Assembly (NCBI GenBank): GCA_963932465.1 | Contig: OZ010795.1 | Location: 518,201,451-518,265,450 of the forward strand | Source: Maratus speciosus | Lineage: Eukaryota > Arthropoda > Arachnida > Araneae > Salticidae | Direction: 5' to 3' | DNA length: 64,000 nucleotides | Part shown: piece after piece, positions 22,340 to 33,081 of the stretch | How the letters are laid out: each line of letters begins with the position of its first letter | Position numbering within the stretch: the stretch's first letter is position 1 | Position numbers and translations under genes: made by a program | Notes under the pieces: model-generated | Told to the model about the DNA's origin: nothing | Database searches by the model: none | What the model saw: only the letters and a program-made list of their open reading frames with translations

Positions 22340-22539
22340 TTTTTTGTATAAACCTGAAAATAATGCCATGAGACGTCGTTGATCACTAGCTTGCAAAACG
22401 ATCTTTTGTTCTGATCCAGCTGTTTACTAAATGCCTTTATTTTATTAAAATCTTTTTCATCACTCGATTACATGTATAAAGGGTGTTCTAAATGGTTCCA
22501 AGGGTTTCTTTGTATTCAGACAATCCTTTTTAGGCGCGT

Positions 22540-22740
22540 TCGTAATTATATAAATATACAGCTATACAGCTATAGTCGTTGTTCGGTCCGTCTGTCCGCA
22601 TGTAACAGAACAAAAACTACCGAACTTAATGGTCTGAAATTTTAAATATATAATTGTTGCAAAATTTCGTCGAGTCATTTCAAATTTTATGAAAATCAGA
22701 TGCATAGTTTAATTACAGGGACATTCAAAAGTTTTTCGTT
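22540..22740 (+). repeat. Dispersed repeat family A, copy 3
   Basis: Shares with 13480-13610 GTCCGTCTGTCCGCATGTAA, 'caaaaactaccgaacttaatg', 'aatttcgtcgagtcatttcaa' and 'attttatgaaaatc'. Shorter than the other copies. Confidence 0.6.
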
Positions 22741-22949
22741 ACATTACGGCCAATGGGAAAATTATTTCAAGTTCATTTTAATGATGCCACCTCAACAGAA
22801 TAAATTGCAGGTTATGGAACTCCAGGGATTTATTCTGTTACCTGTTTATTCTATTCTATCCTGATATTTATTCTGTTCAGCTGATTCAGATATCGGAGCG
22901 GATTCTATGGTCATTACGGTTACTTTGGTGAATTAGGTCCACCAGATTC

Positions 22950-23022
22950 GTCCGGCATAGCTCAGTTGACAGAGCATTGGCAGTTTCAGTCAAGACATAC
23001 CTATTTCGAATTTTGTCCGGAC
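22950..23022 (+). pseudogene. tRNA-like pseudogene or SINE head
   Basis: A 73-nt stretch with an A-box-like TAGCTCAGTTG, a D stem (GCTC/GAGC), a 5-bp anticodon-type stem (TTGGC/GTCAA, one G-T pair) and TTCGAA in the T-loop position. GTCCGG at the start can pair with CCGGAC at the end. Against a real tRNA: the T stem hardly pairs, position 33 is G and not T, and the acceptor stem has a mismatch. CCACCAG and CTGGTGG flank it as an outer inverted repeat. No intron or terminator was identified. Confidence 0.4.
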
Positions 23023-23419
23023 ATTTTTCATCCTGGTGGAAATTTTTAACTCATGATTTATTTACTAATTAAATAATTTGACTAAAATTTAATCTAATAA
23101 AAAATCCCATCTTTACCAAAATAAAATTATTGTTTACTGTCGCTGTTGTTTTATGACGGCCAATTGTCTGCACTTGGGATATGGGCCCGAAGGGTGGGGG
23201 GCGCCCCTGTGGATTGTTAATTGTCATTATGTTTGCTTATACCAATGTTTCATTAGGGTGGCAAGTGGTACTTTTCTTCTGTCAAAATAGAATATTAGAA
23301 TAGAAATATATATAAATGTAGAATTTTGTATTAAAAAAAAAACTTTTAAATCTTTATTCGTAAATCATTAATTTTATAAAATATGCAATTAATGTCGGCG
23401 AAAAGCCTTTTTATTACCA
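23023..23419. other. No recognised feature
   Basis: Contains a short GC-rich patch (23170-23205) in A+T-rich sequence. No gene or repeat match seen. Confidence 0.45.
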
Positions 23420-23920
23420 AGAGCTAAATTTAATCTGTTTCTCTAGCAGTTATGCTACTTGTATAATTGAATATTGTTGCAAAAGGTGAAAATATGAGAT
23501 TTGTGTATTCCTAAATTAAATTTCCCTAATCAAACTTTTGAACGGGAAACTCCATTAGTGCTTTTACTTTGTCGAATTTACGACACTGAAATAATTCTTT
23601 CTCAAAATAATTTTGCGTCATGGAGAAATTATGCAAACAAGTTTTAGTTATTAAGATTGCAAATAATGAGGCTATTTTATAATCATTTACGGCTCAGATA
23701 TAGAAAATTTGCGCGAAAGAGATAAATCGAATAATCAACGAAAGAATTTTGATGAAACGTGATAAAGTTTACCTATTACTTGAAGATGAATAAATAAGAA
23801 AAAAAAAACAGCCGCAAATTTGTTTGAAAGTTTTAATGAAATGTTGCACTCATCACCACTTTCTTGTGCAAATAAAATTTATGTATTGTTTGATATAGTC
23901 TGTTTATGAAATAAATATTA
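23420..23920 (+). repeat. Dispersed repeat family F, copy 2
   Basis: The full family order is kept: 'attcctaaattaaatttccc', 'ttttactttgtcgaattta', 'gttattaagattgcaaataa', 'ataatcatttacggct' and the GCAAATTTGTTTGAAAGTTT tail. It is continuous, unlike the split copy at 14210/16990. Confidence 0.65.
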
Positions 23921-23999
23921 TTAATTAAGAAAACAATTATTAAAAACAGAATCATTTATTTTTTTAACATTAGAATCCACATGGTCAATAAATACTCAT

Positions 24000-24290
24000 T
24001 AACACTTTCCATCATAGTTGAAATGTGATTATGAACTCAGTTAGTCTGTCAATCTGTCTGTCTGTCCACGCTTTAACTCTAAGTATGCTTAGATTTTTAT
24101 GCAATTGATGTATGTTAATGATGTTTCCCATGACATATTCGGTATTGAATATAAAGTATGTAGCATTAATAGTTCATTTACTGGTGCACCCAAAAGAATT
24201 CTCCTAAATTATGGTCAATGGTGAAAAATCGTCTGCAGCGAATTTTAAAGACATTACGCTATTTCAAATGTATTGAAATTAGTATAAATC
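24000..24290 (+). repeat. Dispersed repeat family E, copy 1
   Basis: Matches 27705-27985: 'aacactttcca', 'tctgtctgtctgtccacgc', 'ttttatgcaattgat', 'tatgtagcattaatagttca' and 'caaaagaattc'. Its position just before element C at 27.9 kb suggests it may be part of a longer composite. Confidence 0.6.
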
Positions 24291-26138
24291 ACTGAATTTT
24301 TCTACAAGATGATTACTATAGAATAGGGCGTTCTTAGAATTTATTGTTTATTTACACATAAAAGAAATCGGTTTACAGTACTGTCTTTGAACAATAATTG
24401 TTGGAAATGCGTTTTCACTTTCAAATGTAACTAATTTTTTGCAGTAAATGTTACAGTTGTGTATAAATTCTATACGTCGTATTCAGGTCTAAACAAAAGA
24501 AATCATGTACCACTCTCCTTAATTAGCTGAAGGGGATTTTCAACTGTGTTATGTATTTCCTAACTGAACTAAATTTTTGCATGCATGTAGTTTATGTATA
24601 GAAATCTATATATATCATATACAGGGCTGCTCAAAGAATTCAGATAATTTTCCGATTGTAGATGGGAATTGCTGAAATTATGTTTTAAAATGTGTTATGC
24701 ATTTCCAAATGGTTCAATTAGACATCCTATTTCAAGACTGTAATGGGTGTTTCTTGCACCCAGGTTCACAAACAATACAAAAACTCCAACACAATAATTT
24801 AGAGGACTTAACATCTTTATAACGATAACTTTTAAGGGGCAGGAAAGGCCATGGATGTACAGAGGGAGGGGAGAAGTTAACAAGACTGCCTGATGAGGCG
24901 GGCCCCCGCTTGGGGAAACGCCGAGGTCTGTCTCGCTCAAGATCCGAGGCAGTAGTGGTAAAATATTCATTACAATTACTCACTCATTGGCGAGCTGAAG
25001 AGAAACATATGTAACATATTGGCGATGATAGGGGTGGCGTGGACAAAGGAATCAGTAAAAATTCTACAGCATTACACTGAATTACATTATATGCCATGGC
25101 ATGTTTATAGGGTTACTATTAACTAAAATTCCCGTGGATAAGGCGAGGAAACTGAAGGCATAGCTAACACATGATATTACATGTACGTTAGAACTTAACA
25201 ACTGTATGTATTAGTCAGGATGGCATATGGTCATTATCTGAGAAACTAAAGAGGGGAAATTAATAAGAATGCAAGCCCAAAAGGGTGAGAAAGATCTAAT
25301 ACGCAGTTCTGTGTTACTCATAAAATATGCATTACATATTGTCGACTGAAAGGCGAAGGAAATTTATTTCTATTTTATTCTTTTATTTTATCTCAACGGA
25401 AAATCACTGTGGTTAAGACTTATTTCAATTCACATGTCTGTGTGAAATTGAAAGAAAAAGGAAATGGTTGATAAAAAAGATGCATGCATTTAACACGAAC
25501 TTTAAAAGTATAAATGAAACTTACAGTAGTGTGAGGGGGGGGGGGGGGGGGGAGGAGTGAATGAATACAGACATATGAAATTAAGTAAAAATGTCAAATT
25601 TAACCTAAATGTTTTATTTGAGGGGGGGGGGTGTTAATGACGCATACAAAAATGAATCAGTAAAGTTAAATGTTGCTTTTTTTGAGGGGATAGGAGGTTA
25701 AATGAATAGATAACGGGAAATCCGTTATAAAGACATCCTTATTAAACGGTGAAGTTTTATTACATTATTCTGAATGCGTTGGAAAGTGTTTCATGATCTA
25801 TGCTTGACACATGATTTTTTCTTTCTTTTTTTTCTAATTTTTTTTCTTATTATGAGCTAATTGGCAATTATAACAGCTCATTTTATTTTCCTATACAAAT
25901 ATGCTAAGTATAAGCAAAAAACAGTATATTTATGAATTTCCACATAAACAGCTTTACTCTGGATAAAAAAAAATAATGGTTATAGCTTTACGTCAATACT
26001 TTTAAAGCATTTTTATTCTACTTTTTAACTCTGTTTCTGAATATTGACAGTTGCCTAACAAATGTTCGCTGGAATTTAACATGATTTTCAACTTAGAAGA
26101 GGGAAATTTTATGGTGAATGCATCATTGCAAATAAAAC
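24291..26138. other. Unassigned sequence with G-rich runs
   Basis: Holds G runs at about 25534-25552 and 25622-25630 and a GC-richer patch at 24830-24960 (overlapping short minus-strand frames without recognisable domains). Blocks like 'gaggggagaagttaacaagactgc' and 'gaggggaaattaataagaatgc' recur about 390 bases apart, hinting at an old duplication. Confidence 0.4.
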
Positions 26139-27233
26139 TAGTATGTTGTGGCCATCACAAAACTTTCTTCTATATAAATTACGTCCATTAAATCATTGAA
26201 AGAGCACAAGAAATTACATCCATTTAGCACCCATTCATATCAAAATATATCTGAATTTAAAATTTGATGAAAATTCGTGCATTAGTTCTTGAGATAAAGC
26301 TATAGCGTAAATTCTGAAAAATGTAGCATAGCAGCGCCACCTGTTGAGCGATTTACACCAAAAATAAACTGCACTAAATGATATCAAGGTATACCTGAAT
26401 CTGAAGTTTGTTGAAAATCTAAGCATTAGTTCCTGAGATAAAGCTATTGAGGAAATCGCAAAAAATACAGCATAGCAGCGCCACCTGTTGAGCGATTTAC
26501 ACCCAAAATTAAACAGCACTAATTTATACGTCAATTTATGTCAAGGACTAATTGAATCTAAAGTTTGATGAAAATCCGTGCAATAGTTCTTGAGATACAG
26601 CTCTTGCGAAAATCGTGAAAATGCAGCACAGCAGCGCCACCTGTTGGGCGATTTACACCAAAAACTAAACAGCACTAATTTATATCAGGGACTAACTAAA
26701 TCTGACGTTTGATGAAAATTCGTGCATTTTTTCTTGAGTTAGAGCTATTGCGATAATCATGAATAATGCAGCATAGCAGCGCCACCTATTGGGCGATTTT
26801 CAGAAAAAAGTAATCAGCACCAAACTATATCCTGGACTAACTGAATCTGAAGTTTTATGAAAATCCGTGCAGTAGTACTTGAGATATAGCTATTGCAGAA
26901 ATCGTGAAAAATGCCGCATAGCAGCGCCACCTGTTGGGCGATTTTCACCAAAAACTAATCAGGTCCAGTTTATATCAAGGTCTAACTAAATGTGAAGTTT
27001 TGTGAAATTCCGTGCATTAGTTCTTGAGATAGAGCGCCCACAAAATTTTTGTCACATACAGACTCACAGAGTGACAGAGTGACAGAGTGACAGACAGACT
27101 CACAGACAGACATTTTCTAAAAACTATCAAATCGTGTTCTGGGCATTCTAATACGTATAAATCCGTCGAAAACCAGAAGTCGAAATTTTTCACGAATCTA
27201 ATACTTTCTTCTTGTAAAGATAGAAGAAAGTAA
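26139..27233 (-). mobile_element. Hairpin / TGTC tract / 145-bp array element, copy B
   Basis: Inverse of copy A and bounded at the same sequences: the left edge TAGTATGTTGTGGCCATCAC is the 3' end, and the hairpin at 27203-27231 is the 5' end. Five units are marked by CGCCACCTGTTG-type boxes at 26335, 26479, 26635, 26780 and 26925 (spacings 144-156). The tract between array and hairpin is GACAGA-rich. Frames through it are repeat translations. Confidence 0.75.
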
Positions 27234-27704
27234 TAAAGCTAAAAATAAAAATACCCGGTTCGCATTAAAAATACCATAGTTCAAACTAAAATAAATGTAG
27301 ATCCTCTAAAAATATATCAATTAAAATTATAAAAAAACCATAAACATATAATTTTGTGGAGAAAGCATTAGTTTGCGAATTTCAGAAAACGAAGTAACCT
27401 CTATCTTTTTTTTTTTTTTTTTTTTTTTTTTTATACCGTGCTTCTAGAATCTATTTTGGAATTCACATTTTTCTAATTGCGTCAAGAAATAGGCAGTAAA
27501 AAATTTGGAAATCAGTTAAAGAAGCAGAAAATAAGAAAAACAACTTTTAAATGTTTCTTAGCAAATTACAAATTTAACAAAAATAAATGTGTAACTAGTC
27601 TCTGAAGAAAATATCAATTATTATTACAGATAATCATGAATGTAATTTAGTGGAGACAATATTAGTTTGTGAGCTTAATAAAACGAAGCTGTAAATTGCG
27701 TTTT
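27234..27704. other. A+T-rich linker with a T run
   Basis: Contains a run of about 27 T (27406-27432). No gene or TIR recognised. Confidence 0.45.
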
Positions 27705-27985
27705 TAACACTTTCCAACAAAGTTGATAAGTGTTTATGCATTAGGTTTGTCTGGTCGTCTGTCCTACTCTCCACGCCCTAACTCCCGTAAATATACTCAG
27801 ATTTTCATGCAATTGATAAAGATTACTTAAAATCACCAAAGCTTGTTTGCTATTGTATATGAAGTATGTAGGATTAATCGTTCATTTACAGGGGCACTCA
27901 AAAGAATTCAATTACATTATGGTATATTGGGGGAAAAATCGTTTGCAGAGTATTTAATGAGATTATGCAATTTCAAATTTATTGA
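27705..27985 (+). repeat. Dispersed repeat family E, copy 2
   Basis: Parallels 24000-24290 in order and orientation ('aacactttccaacaaagttg', 'gtctgtcctactctccacgc', 'aagtatgtaggattaatcgt'). It runs directly into element C without its terminal hairpin. Confidence 0.6.
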
Positions 27986-28720
27986 AACAAGATTCGTGAA
28001 AAATTTCGACTTCCGGATTTCGATGGATTTATATGTTTTAGAAGATCCAGAACACGATTTGATGGTTTTCAGAAAATATCTGTCTGTCACTACGTCACTC
28101 TGTGAGTCTGTATGTGACAAAACATTTGTGGGCGCTCTATCGTAAGAATTAATGCACGGAATTTCACAAAACTTCATATTCAGTTAGACCTTGATATAAA
28201 CTGGTTCTGATTTCTCTTTGGTGTAAATCGCCCAACAGGTGGCGCTGCTATGATGTATTTTTCACGATTTTCATAATAGATATATCTCAAGAACTATTAC
28301 ACGAATTTTTATAAAACTTCCGATTCAGTTAGTCCATGATATAATTTGATGCTGATTATTTTTTGGTGAAAATCGCCCAACAGGTGGCGCTGCTATATTG
28401 CATTATTCATGATTATCGCAATAGCTCTATCTCAAGAACAAATGCACTAATTTTCATCAAACTTGAGATTCAGTTAGTCCCTGATATAAATTGGTGCTGA
28501 TTAATTTTTTGTGTAAATCGCCCGACAAGTGCGCTTCTATGCTGTATTTTTCAAGATTTCCGCAATAGCTGTATCTCAAGAACTAACGTATGAATTTTCA
28601 TCAAGTTTCAAATTCAGTTACTCCCTGGTATAAAAGTGTCCTAATTAGTTTTTTGGTGTAAATCGCCCAACAAGTTGCGCTGTTATGCAGAATTTGTTGT
28701 GTTTCTTACTTACTTAAACA
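27986..28720 (+). mobile_element. 145-bp array element, copy C (truncated at both ends)
   Basis: It starts inside the element at 'cgtgaaaaatttcgacttcc', without the hairpin, and has four array units marked at 28238, 28383, 28528 and 28673 (145-bp spacing). It stops within the last unit. It is inverted relative to copy B about 0.75 kb away. The 100-codon frame at 27843-28145 crosses the join and is not a gene. Confidence 0.7.
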
Positions 28721-28859
28721 AAATTTTCTATAATATGAAGCATTTTCGTCCAAACTGTACTTCCGTGCGTCGATTACTTAATTTTTTATTTAATTTCAAA
28801 AACTGTCAAAGACTTTAGTCCCACTCTGTATTATTTAAATTACAGATTTTATGAATCAG

Positions 28860-29350
28860 AAAATTTAACGTCAGGAAAAATCATTATTTTCTGAATTGCT
28901 AAACTTAATCTGTTTACCAATCAGTTGTTTGATTCTATAATTGCATATTACTCCGTAAACGAAAAAGATAAAATTTTCTTATTCCTAAATTAAATTTTGC
29001 TAATCAAACTTTCAAATGGGAAACTTCATTACTGATTTTACTTTGTCGAATTTACCGCGCCGAACTAATTCATTCCGAAAATAAATTTGCGCCACGCAGG
29101 AATTATGCAAACAAGTTCTAGTTATTAAGATTGTAGATAATGAGGTTATTTTATAATCATTTACGGCTTAGATTTAGAAAAGTTGTGCGAAAGAGATGAG
29201 CGAAATAACAAAACAATTTCGCTGAAAGTACGAAAAAGTTTACCCCTTATTATTCCAAAGTGAATAAATAATAAACAACCTGAAGCGAATTTGAATTTAG
29301 TTTTAATTAAATGTTTCACTACATTCCCAGTTTATTCCACAAATGAAATT
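28860..29350 (+). repeat. Dispersed repeat family F, copy 3
   Basis: Same order as 23420-23920, plus the upstream block 'cagttgtttgattctataat' shared with 14240. Ends with GAAGCGAATTTGAATTTAGT and 'taattaaatgtttcac'. Confidence 0.6.
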
Positions 29351-29572
29351 ATAATTATTCAGAACTGAGTAGTTTCTTTCGCGATTTTTAAAGTGAGATA
29401 AATCTGTCAAACAACTAACGAGGAAATATTACGATCATAATGCTTTTTAAAAATGTCGGCTAGACAGAAAATTGAAAATGAGTCAGTCTTGAAATATATT
29501 CGACATCTTGATTTAATGTTTTCAAAATAATCACTATTAATAGTTATTCTGTATTAATTTGGTAGAGATATA

Positions 29573-30024
29573 CCGGGTGTCCGAAAAAGAACTGATTGAT
29601 TTTAAAATTTAGTAACTTGCAAACAGTGACACATATTTAAAAAATTCTTGCAGGAGGGTTATGCATGAGGTCAAAAGTTTTTTTAAAGTGATTTTCGATT
29701 TCAGTACGAATTACAAACAATAGATGGCGCTGCGAACAATAGACGCTAAATTCAGGCTCGATTTTTGGTCTTTCGGGACCCACTCAATACATTTTAATCT
29801 CCTTTTTCTGCATGGAAGAGGAGATCGGCCAAAAAAGCAAGCCTGTATTTAGCGCCTATTGCTTACAGCGCCATCTATTGTTTGTAATTCGAACTAAAAT
29901 CGAAAATCACTGTAAAAAACTTTTGACCTTATGCATAACCATCCTGCAAGAATTTTTTAAATATCTGTCACCGTTTGCAAGTTATTGAATTTTAAAACCA
30001 GTCAGTCCTTTTTAGGACACCCGG
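29573..30024. mobile_element. 452-bp long-TIR palindromic MITE
   Basis: CCGGGTGTCCGAAAAAGAAC at the left is matched by the inverse of the right end, CCGGGTGTCCTAAAAAGGAC, with TA on both sides (29571-29572, 30025-30026). The arms stay alike for about 190 bases each ('cttgcaggagggttatgcat', 'aattacaaacaatagatggc', 'gcctgtatttagcgcctatt'), around a ~60-bp centre. It has no coding capacity. Such CCGGGTGTCC ends occur in several DNA transposon groups, so I leave the family open. Confidence 0.85.
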
Positions 30025-30049
30025 TATAATGTACATTAGATGTAAGTAA

Positions 30050-30249
30050 AATTGAAATTCTTTTTGTAACAAGCAAATATTTTAATTCTGCATGCTTCGT
30101 ATTCCTGACCGTTATATTACGATTAGAATATTTTTTAAATATGAAGGCAAGTAAAAAACAGAGTCAGGCAGGGTGGGGAAGCCTACCAGATAGCTTAAGC
30201 TCGTAAGCCCCCCCCCCCCCCCCAAAGCAATTTTCAAGTAAAAAACATA
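30050..30249. other. No recognised feature; C run
   Basis: A run of about 16 C near 30209-30224. The minus-strand 75-codon frame across it is a product of low-complexity sequence. Confidence 0.4.
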
Positions 30250-30640
30250 AAAAATTCGACAATCGTTGGTAAAACGTGGCAAATGAGGTGTGTTCGTACT
30301 ATAACTACCTATGATAGGATTTAGTAGAATAATCACCATGGCAACCTAGAATCACTACCTATCATGGTATATCATTGAATTAATTAATCAATGTATAAAT
30401 TGATTTAACTGAATGAAGAAAACTTTTATTAATATCGTTTCAAGTTTCGATTCGATTTTCATAAAATTTGAAATGACTCGACGGAATTCTGCAATGATTT
30501 AAGTATTTAATTTCAAACCATTCGGTTGGGTAATTTTTGAGCGGTAATATGCGGACAGATGGACGGACCAAACGACGACTATAGGATTTCTTACTTATGT
30601 AACTATGAATGCACCTAAAAAATGATTTAGTCACGAAAAT
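30250..30640 (-). repeat. Dispersed repeat family A, copy 4
   Basis: Inverse of 13480-13900 and parallel to 170-430: 'acgtggcaaatgaggtgtgt', 'gaataatcaccatggcaacc', 'ctatcatggtatatcattga' and GCGGACAGATGGACGGACC. Confidence 0.6.
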
Positions 30641-30769
30641 TGTTAGATAAAAGATAAATCTTATTTTCAAGATAATCATGTTTAACTGTTTTCATAGAAA
30701 TTTTAGATGAAATTTTTCAATGATAAATTTTGTAGGCGACTCTTACATTTTTTATACTAATATTATAAA

Positions 30770-30960
30770 GAGGAAGCTTTTATTTTTGTAAGTACAGGGT
30801 TAAGAAACGTTCTAAAATTGTGATTTCTGTGATACTGTTAGTAATAGAAATCTGAAATTTGGAACGGTTGTTACTTTTAAGATGAAAATACTCGTTTAGA
30901 ATTCTTTCAAATAAATCTGAAATTTAAAAGAGAAAAATGAGCGGAAAATGCTATAAAAAT
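30770..30960 (-). repeat. Dispersed repeat family D, inverted copy
   Basis: 'cgttctaaaattgtgatttc' and 'tgatactgtt' are the inverse of blocks at 6610-6655, and 'agatgaaaatactcgtt' of those at about 6560. Confidence 0.45.
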
Positions 30961-31054
30961 GTATTAAATTACGATTTATTTGGAATTGTTAAGGCTAAAA
31001 ACTTGAAACATGACATGTCTGTTATTTTAAGACGTAAATGTTATTTTAAGACGA

Positions 31055-31540
31055 AAAATAACAGCAGAAATAGTGTAATGTAATTAGAATATTAATACAT
31101 AGAATATTTGATAAAATGCGGGCATTTGAATGAAATAAATTTCAACCGTGCATAAGTGAAAGATTCCAAAATTCTTATTTCATAATTTGGTAGACAGCTA
31201 TTTAGGGCAACTTACATAAAAAGCCCATTCAAATAATTTGAAAACTCGGAATGTTATCGGCGATACAGAGAGCTGACTGCCAAATAGTTGAAAACTACTT
31301 TTAAAAAGTAATTTAATATCGCCACTATCTTTCTGGATTTTCGCGATATTTTACTGGGCCTTTTATATACTAAGTTGCCCTAAATAGCTGAATACACAAT
31401 TTAGGACATAAAAATTTTGGAATCTTTTATGCATGCGCTGTTAAAAATTATTTCGCACAAATGCCCATATCTTATCATATATTTCATGCTTTATTTGCAG
31501 TAAACTGTTTCTATTGCTATTTTTCAAGTTTTCAGAAAGT
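31055..31540. repeat. Large imperfect fold-back repeat
   Basis: The left arm contains, in order, 'aaaaataacagcagaaatag', 'ttgataaaatgcgggcattt', 'agattccaaaattctta', 'gctatttagggcaactta' and 'aaaagccca'. All recur inverted in the right arm up to about 31540. The centre is near 31300. Arms are ~200 bp and diverged. A MITE or fold-back element is likely; no TSD was found. Confidence 0.7.
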
Positions 31541-32767
31541 ATTGTTAAATTTGGTTGAAAACTCTCTACACTGAAAGAAACAATATACCGACCCATCTAG
31601 AACGAGTAGGTAGTCATTTTCTATATCCCTAAACTAGAAATATAGATTCCCGAGTTATGCGAATAAGGTAAACAACTAAGCTGAATAGACGAAATGATCG
31701 AGAATTTCTAGTCTATAGTTTTATAGGTGATGAAACGATACATTATATTATGAATTGCTTGGATTGCGATAAGTTATCACTTGATTTCTAGAATTAATTC
31801 ATAAACTAGAATTGTAGTTACTAAAACTCACTTCTTGTGTTCGCACTTATTTGCAGAAGCTTTTAAATGAGTTTGACCACGATAATATAGGAAGATGTCC
31901 CTGAATTTTAATAGGGATAACTTGAACTCTCTAAGAAAAGGAATATAGAATTTATAAGGATGACATGGAACTATTTTTTCTAGAGCCACAATTTATTTTC
32001 TAGATACCAGTGCAGAATTTTTTTTTAATTTATGCTCTAACAAAAAACATTTGAATTTTTCATAGAAACGTTAACATCTTCATGAATATGCATGTTACAC
32101 TTATACAAATGCACACAAAAGTTAAACAGGACCCACATAGCCATTTTGTTACAGCGACAGATCATTTTGACTGTTTTCTGTTACATGAGTATCGCAAATA
32201 TTATTTTATTATTAAATTAATTATTGGCCTCCTAGTTGTCCTCGTGACTAAATTTTCGCTGGAAAATAGGAAGTCAAGCATGTTCTTTAGTCGTGGAAGT
32301 TCAAGGACAACTCGTCAAGAATTTCAGTAGATATTCGACAAACCGTGTAATATCGAAAGTGTCCAGTCACTGCTCCTTGGTTTTTAGACGTCAATGTATA
32401 TTTTGCTTGCAATCTGTTACGATTGCCACAGGAATTTTCACTTCTGACGTGAAGTTTTGAGCATACATGTGATATTTTACACATATTAGTCTTCGAAATA
32501 TGAATCTTTCTACATTTTAAATGCAAGTTTACATATTTAAGTAATGATAACAAATTTCAAAACGAATATTTTAAAACACTGCTTTGTTTGGATTCGAGAA
32601 GCATTATTTAATAAGATAAATATTTGAAAGTAACATTATTTTTTAAATAGTATTTTTACATCTTTATTAAGCAAAAACGTTATTTTATGTTTTGGCGCAT
32701 TTTAATTTTAGAAATGTAAACTCAGTCAAATAACTAAGAATTTCCTTGGAATTTTTTATTTATGATA
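31541..32767. other. No recognised gene
   Basis: A possible MITE edge, TACACTGAAAGAAACAATA, lies at 31568 with a weak inverse near 32010. A fragment at 32525-32570 ('catatttaagtaatgata', 'caaatttcaaaacgaatat') matches the end of the 750-bp unit at 39624-43263. Frames at 32082-32330 and 32287-32553 show no domain. Confidence 0.4.
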
Positions 32768-33040
32768 CTAGGGGGCTCTGTCCCCTACGAGCTACGCTCG
32801 CCAACCCTCCGTTCAGATACCCCAGATTCTAAAAGCACGCTAATTTCATAGGCTTTAAAAAGATTGAGTTATAATTTTAAAAAAAAACAGTGGCGATCAA
32901 CCTGTAAACGGGTTTTTATTCATTTTCCTTTGATTGGAGAATTGCTGTTTTCGTCTTTGATAAAAAAAGAGCTAATGTAAAATGAATTAAGTAATCAGTC
33001 TTTGTCTTTAACCGTTAAAAAATACCGAGAGACAAAGGCG
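32768..33040 (-). mobile_element. Helitron-like H2 3' fragment
   Basis: Minus-strand 3' end GGGGACAGAGCCCCC-CTAG-T (CTAG at 32768-32771) with the same following sequence as 3821 and 56059 ('agctacgctcgccaaccc', 'cctgtaaacgggttttta'). The match stops near 33040, just before the palindrome. Confidence 0.65.
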
Positions 33041-33045
33041 GTTAT

Positions 33046-33081
33046 GAACTTTCTTATAGCGTTAACGCTATAAGAAAGTTC
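33046..33081. repeat. 36-bp perfect palindrome
   Basis: GAACTTTCTTATAGCGTT is followed at once by its exact reverse complement; the centre is GTTAAC. There is no spacer and no mismatch. It lies immediately beyond the truncation point of the Helitron fragment. Confidence 0.95.

Noticed and set aside
22950..23022. Functional tRNA gene
   Set aside because: T stem unpaired and U33 absent; kept only as tRNA-like pseudogene.
24695..24983. Overlapping minus-strand frames of 83-91 codons in a GC-richer patch
   Set aside because: No recognisable domain; two frames open on the same strand reflect composition. Transcript data could change this.
26235..26534. 99-codon minus-strand frame with repeated SLNRWRCYA
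   Set aside because: The repetition follows the 145-bp array units, so it reflects DNA repeats and not a protein family.
27843..28145. 100-codon frame, with an overlapping minus-strand frame
   Set aside because: It spans the join between dispersed repeat E and array element C, and related copies do not keep it open.
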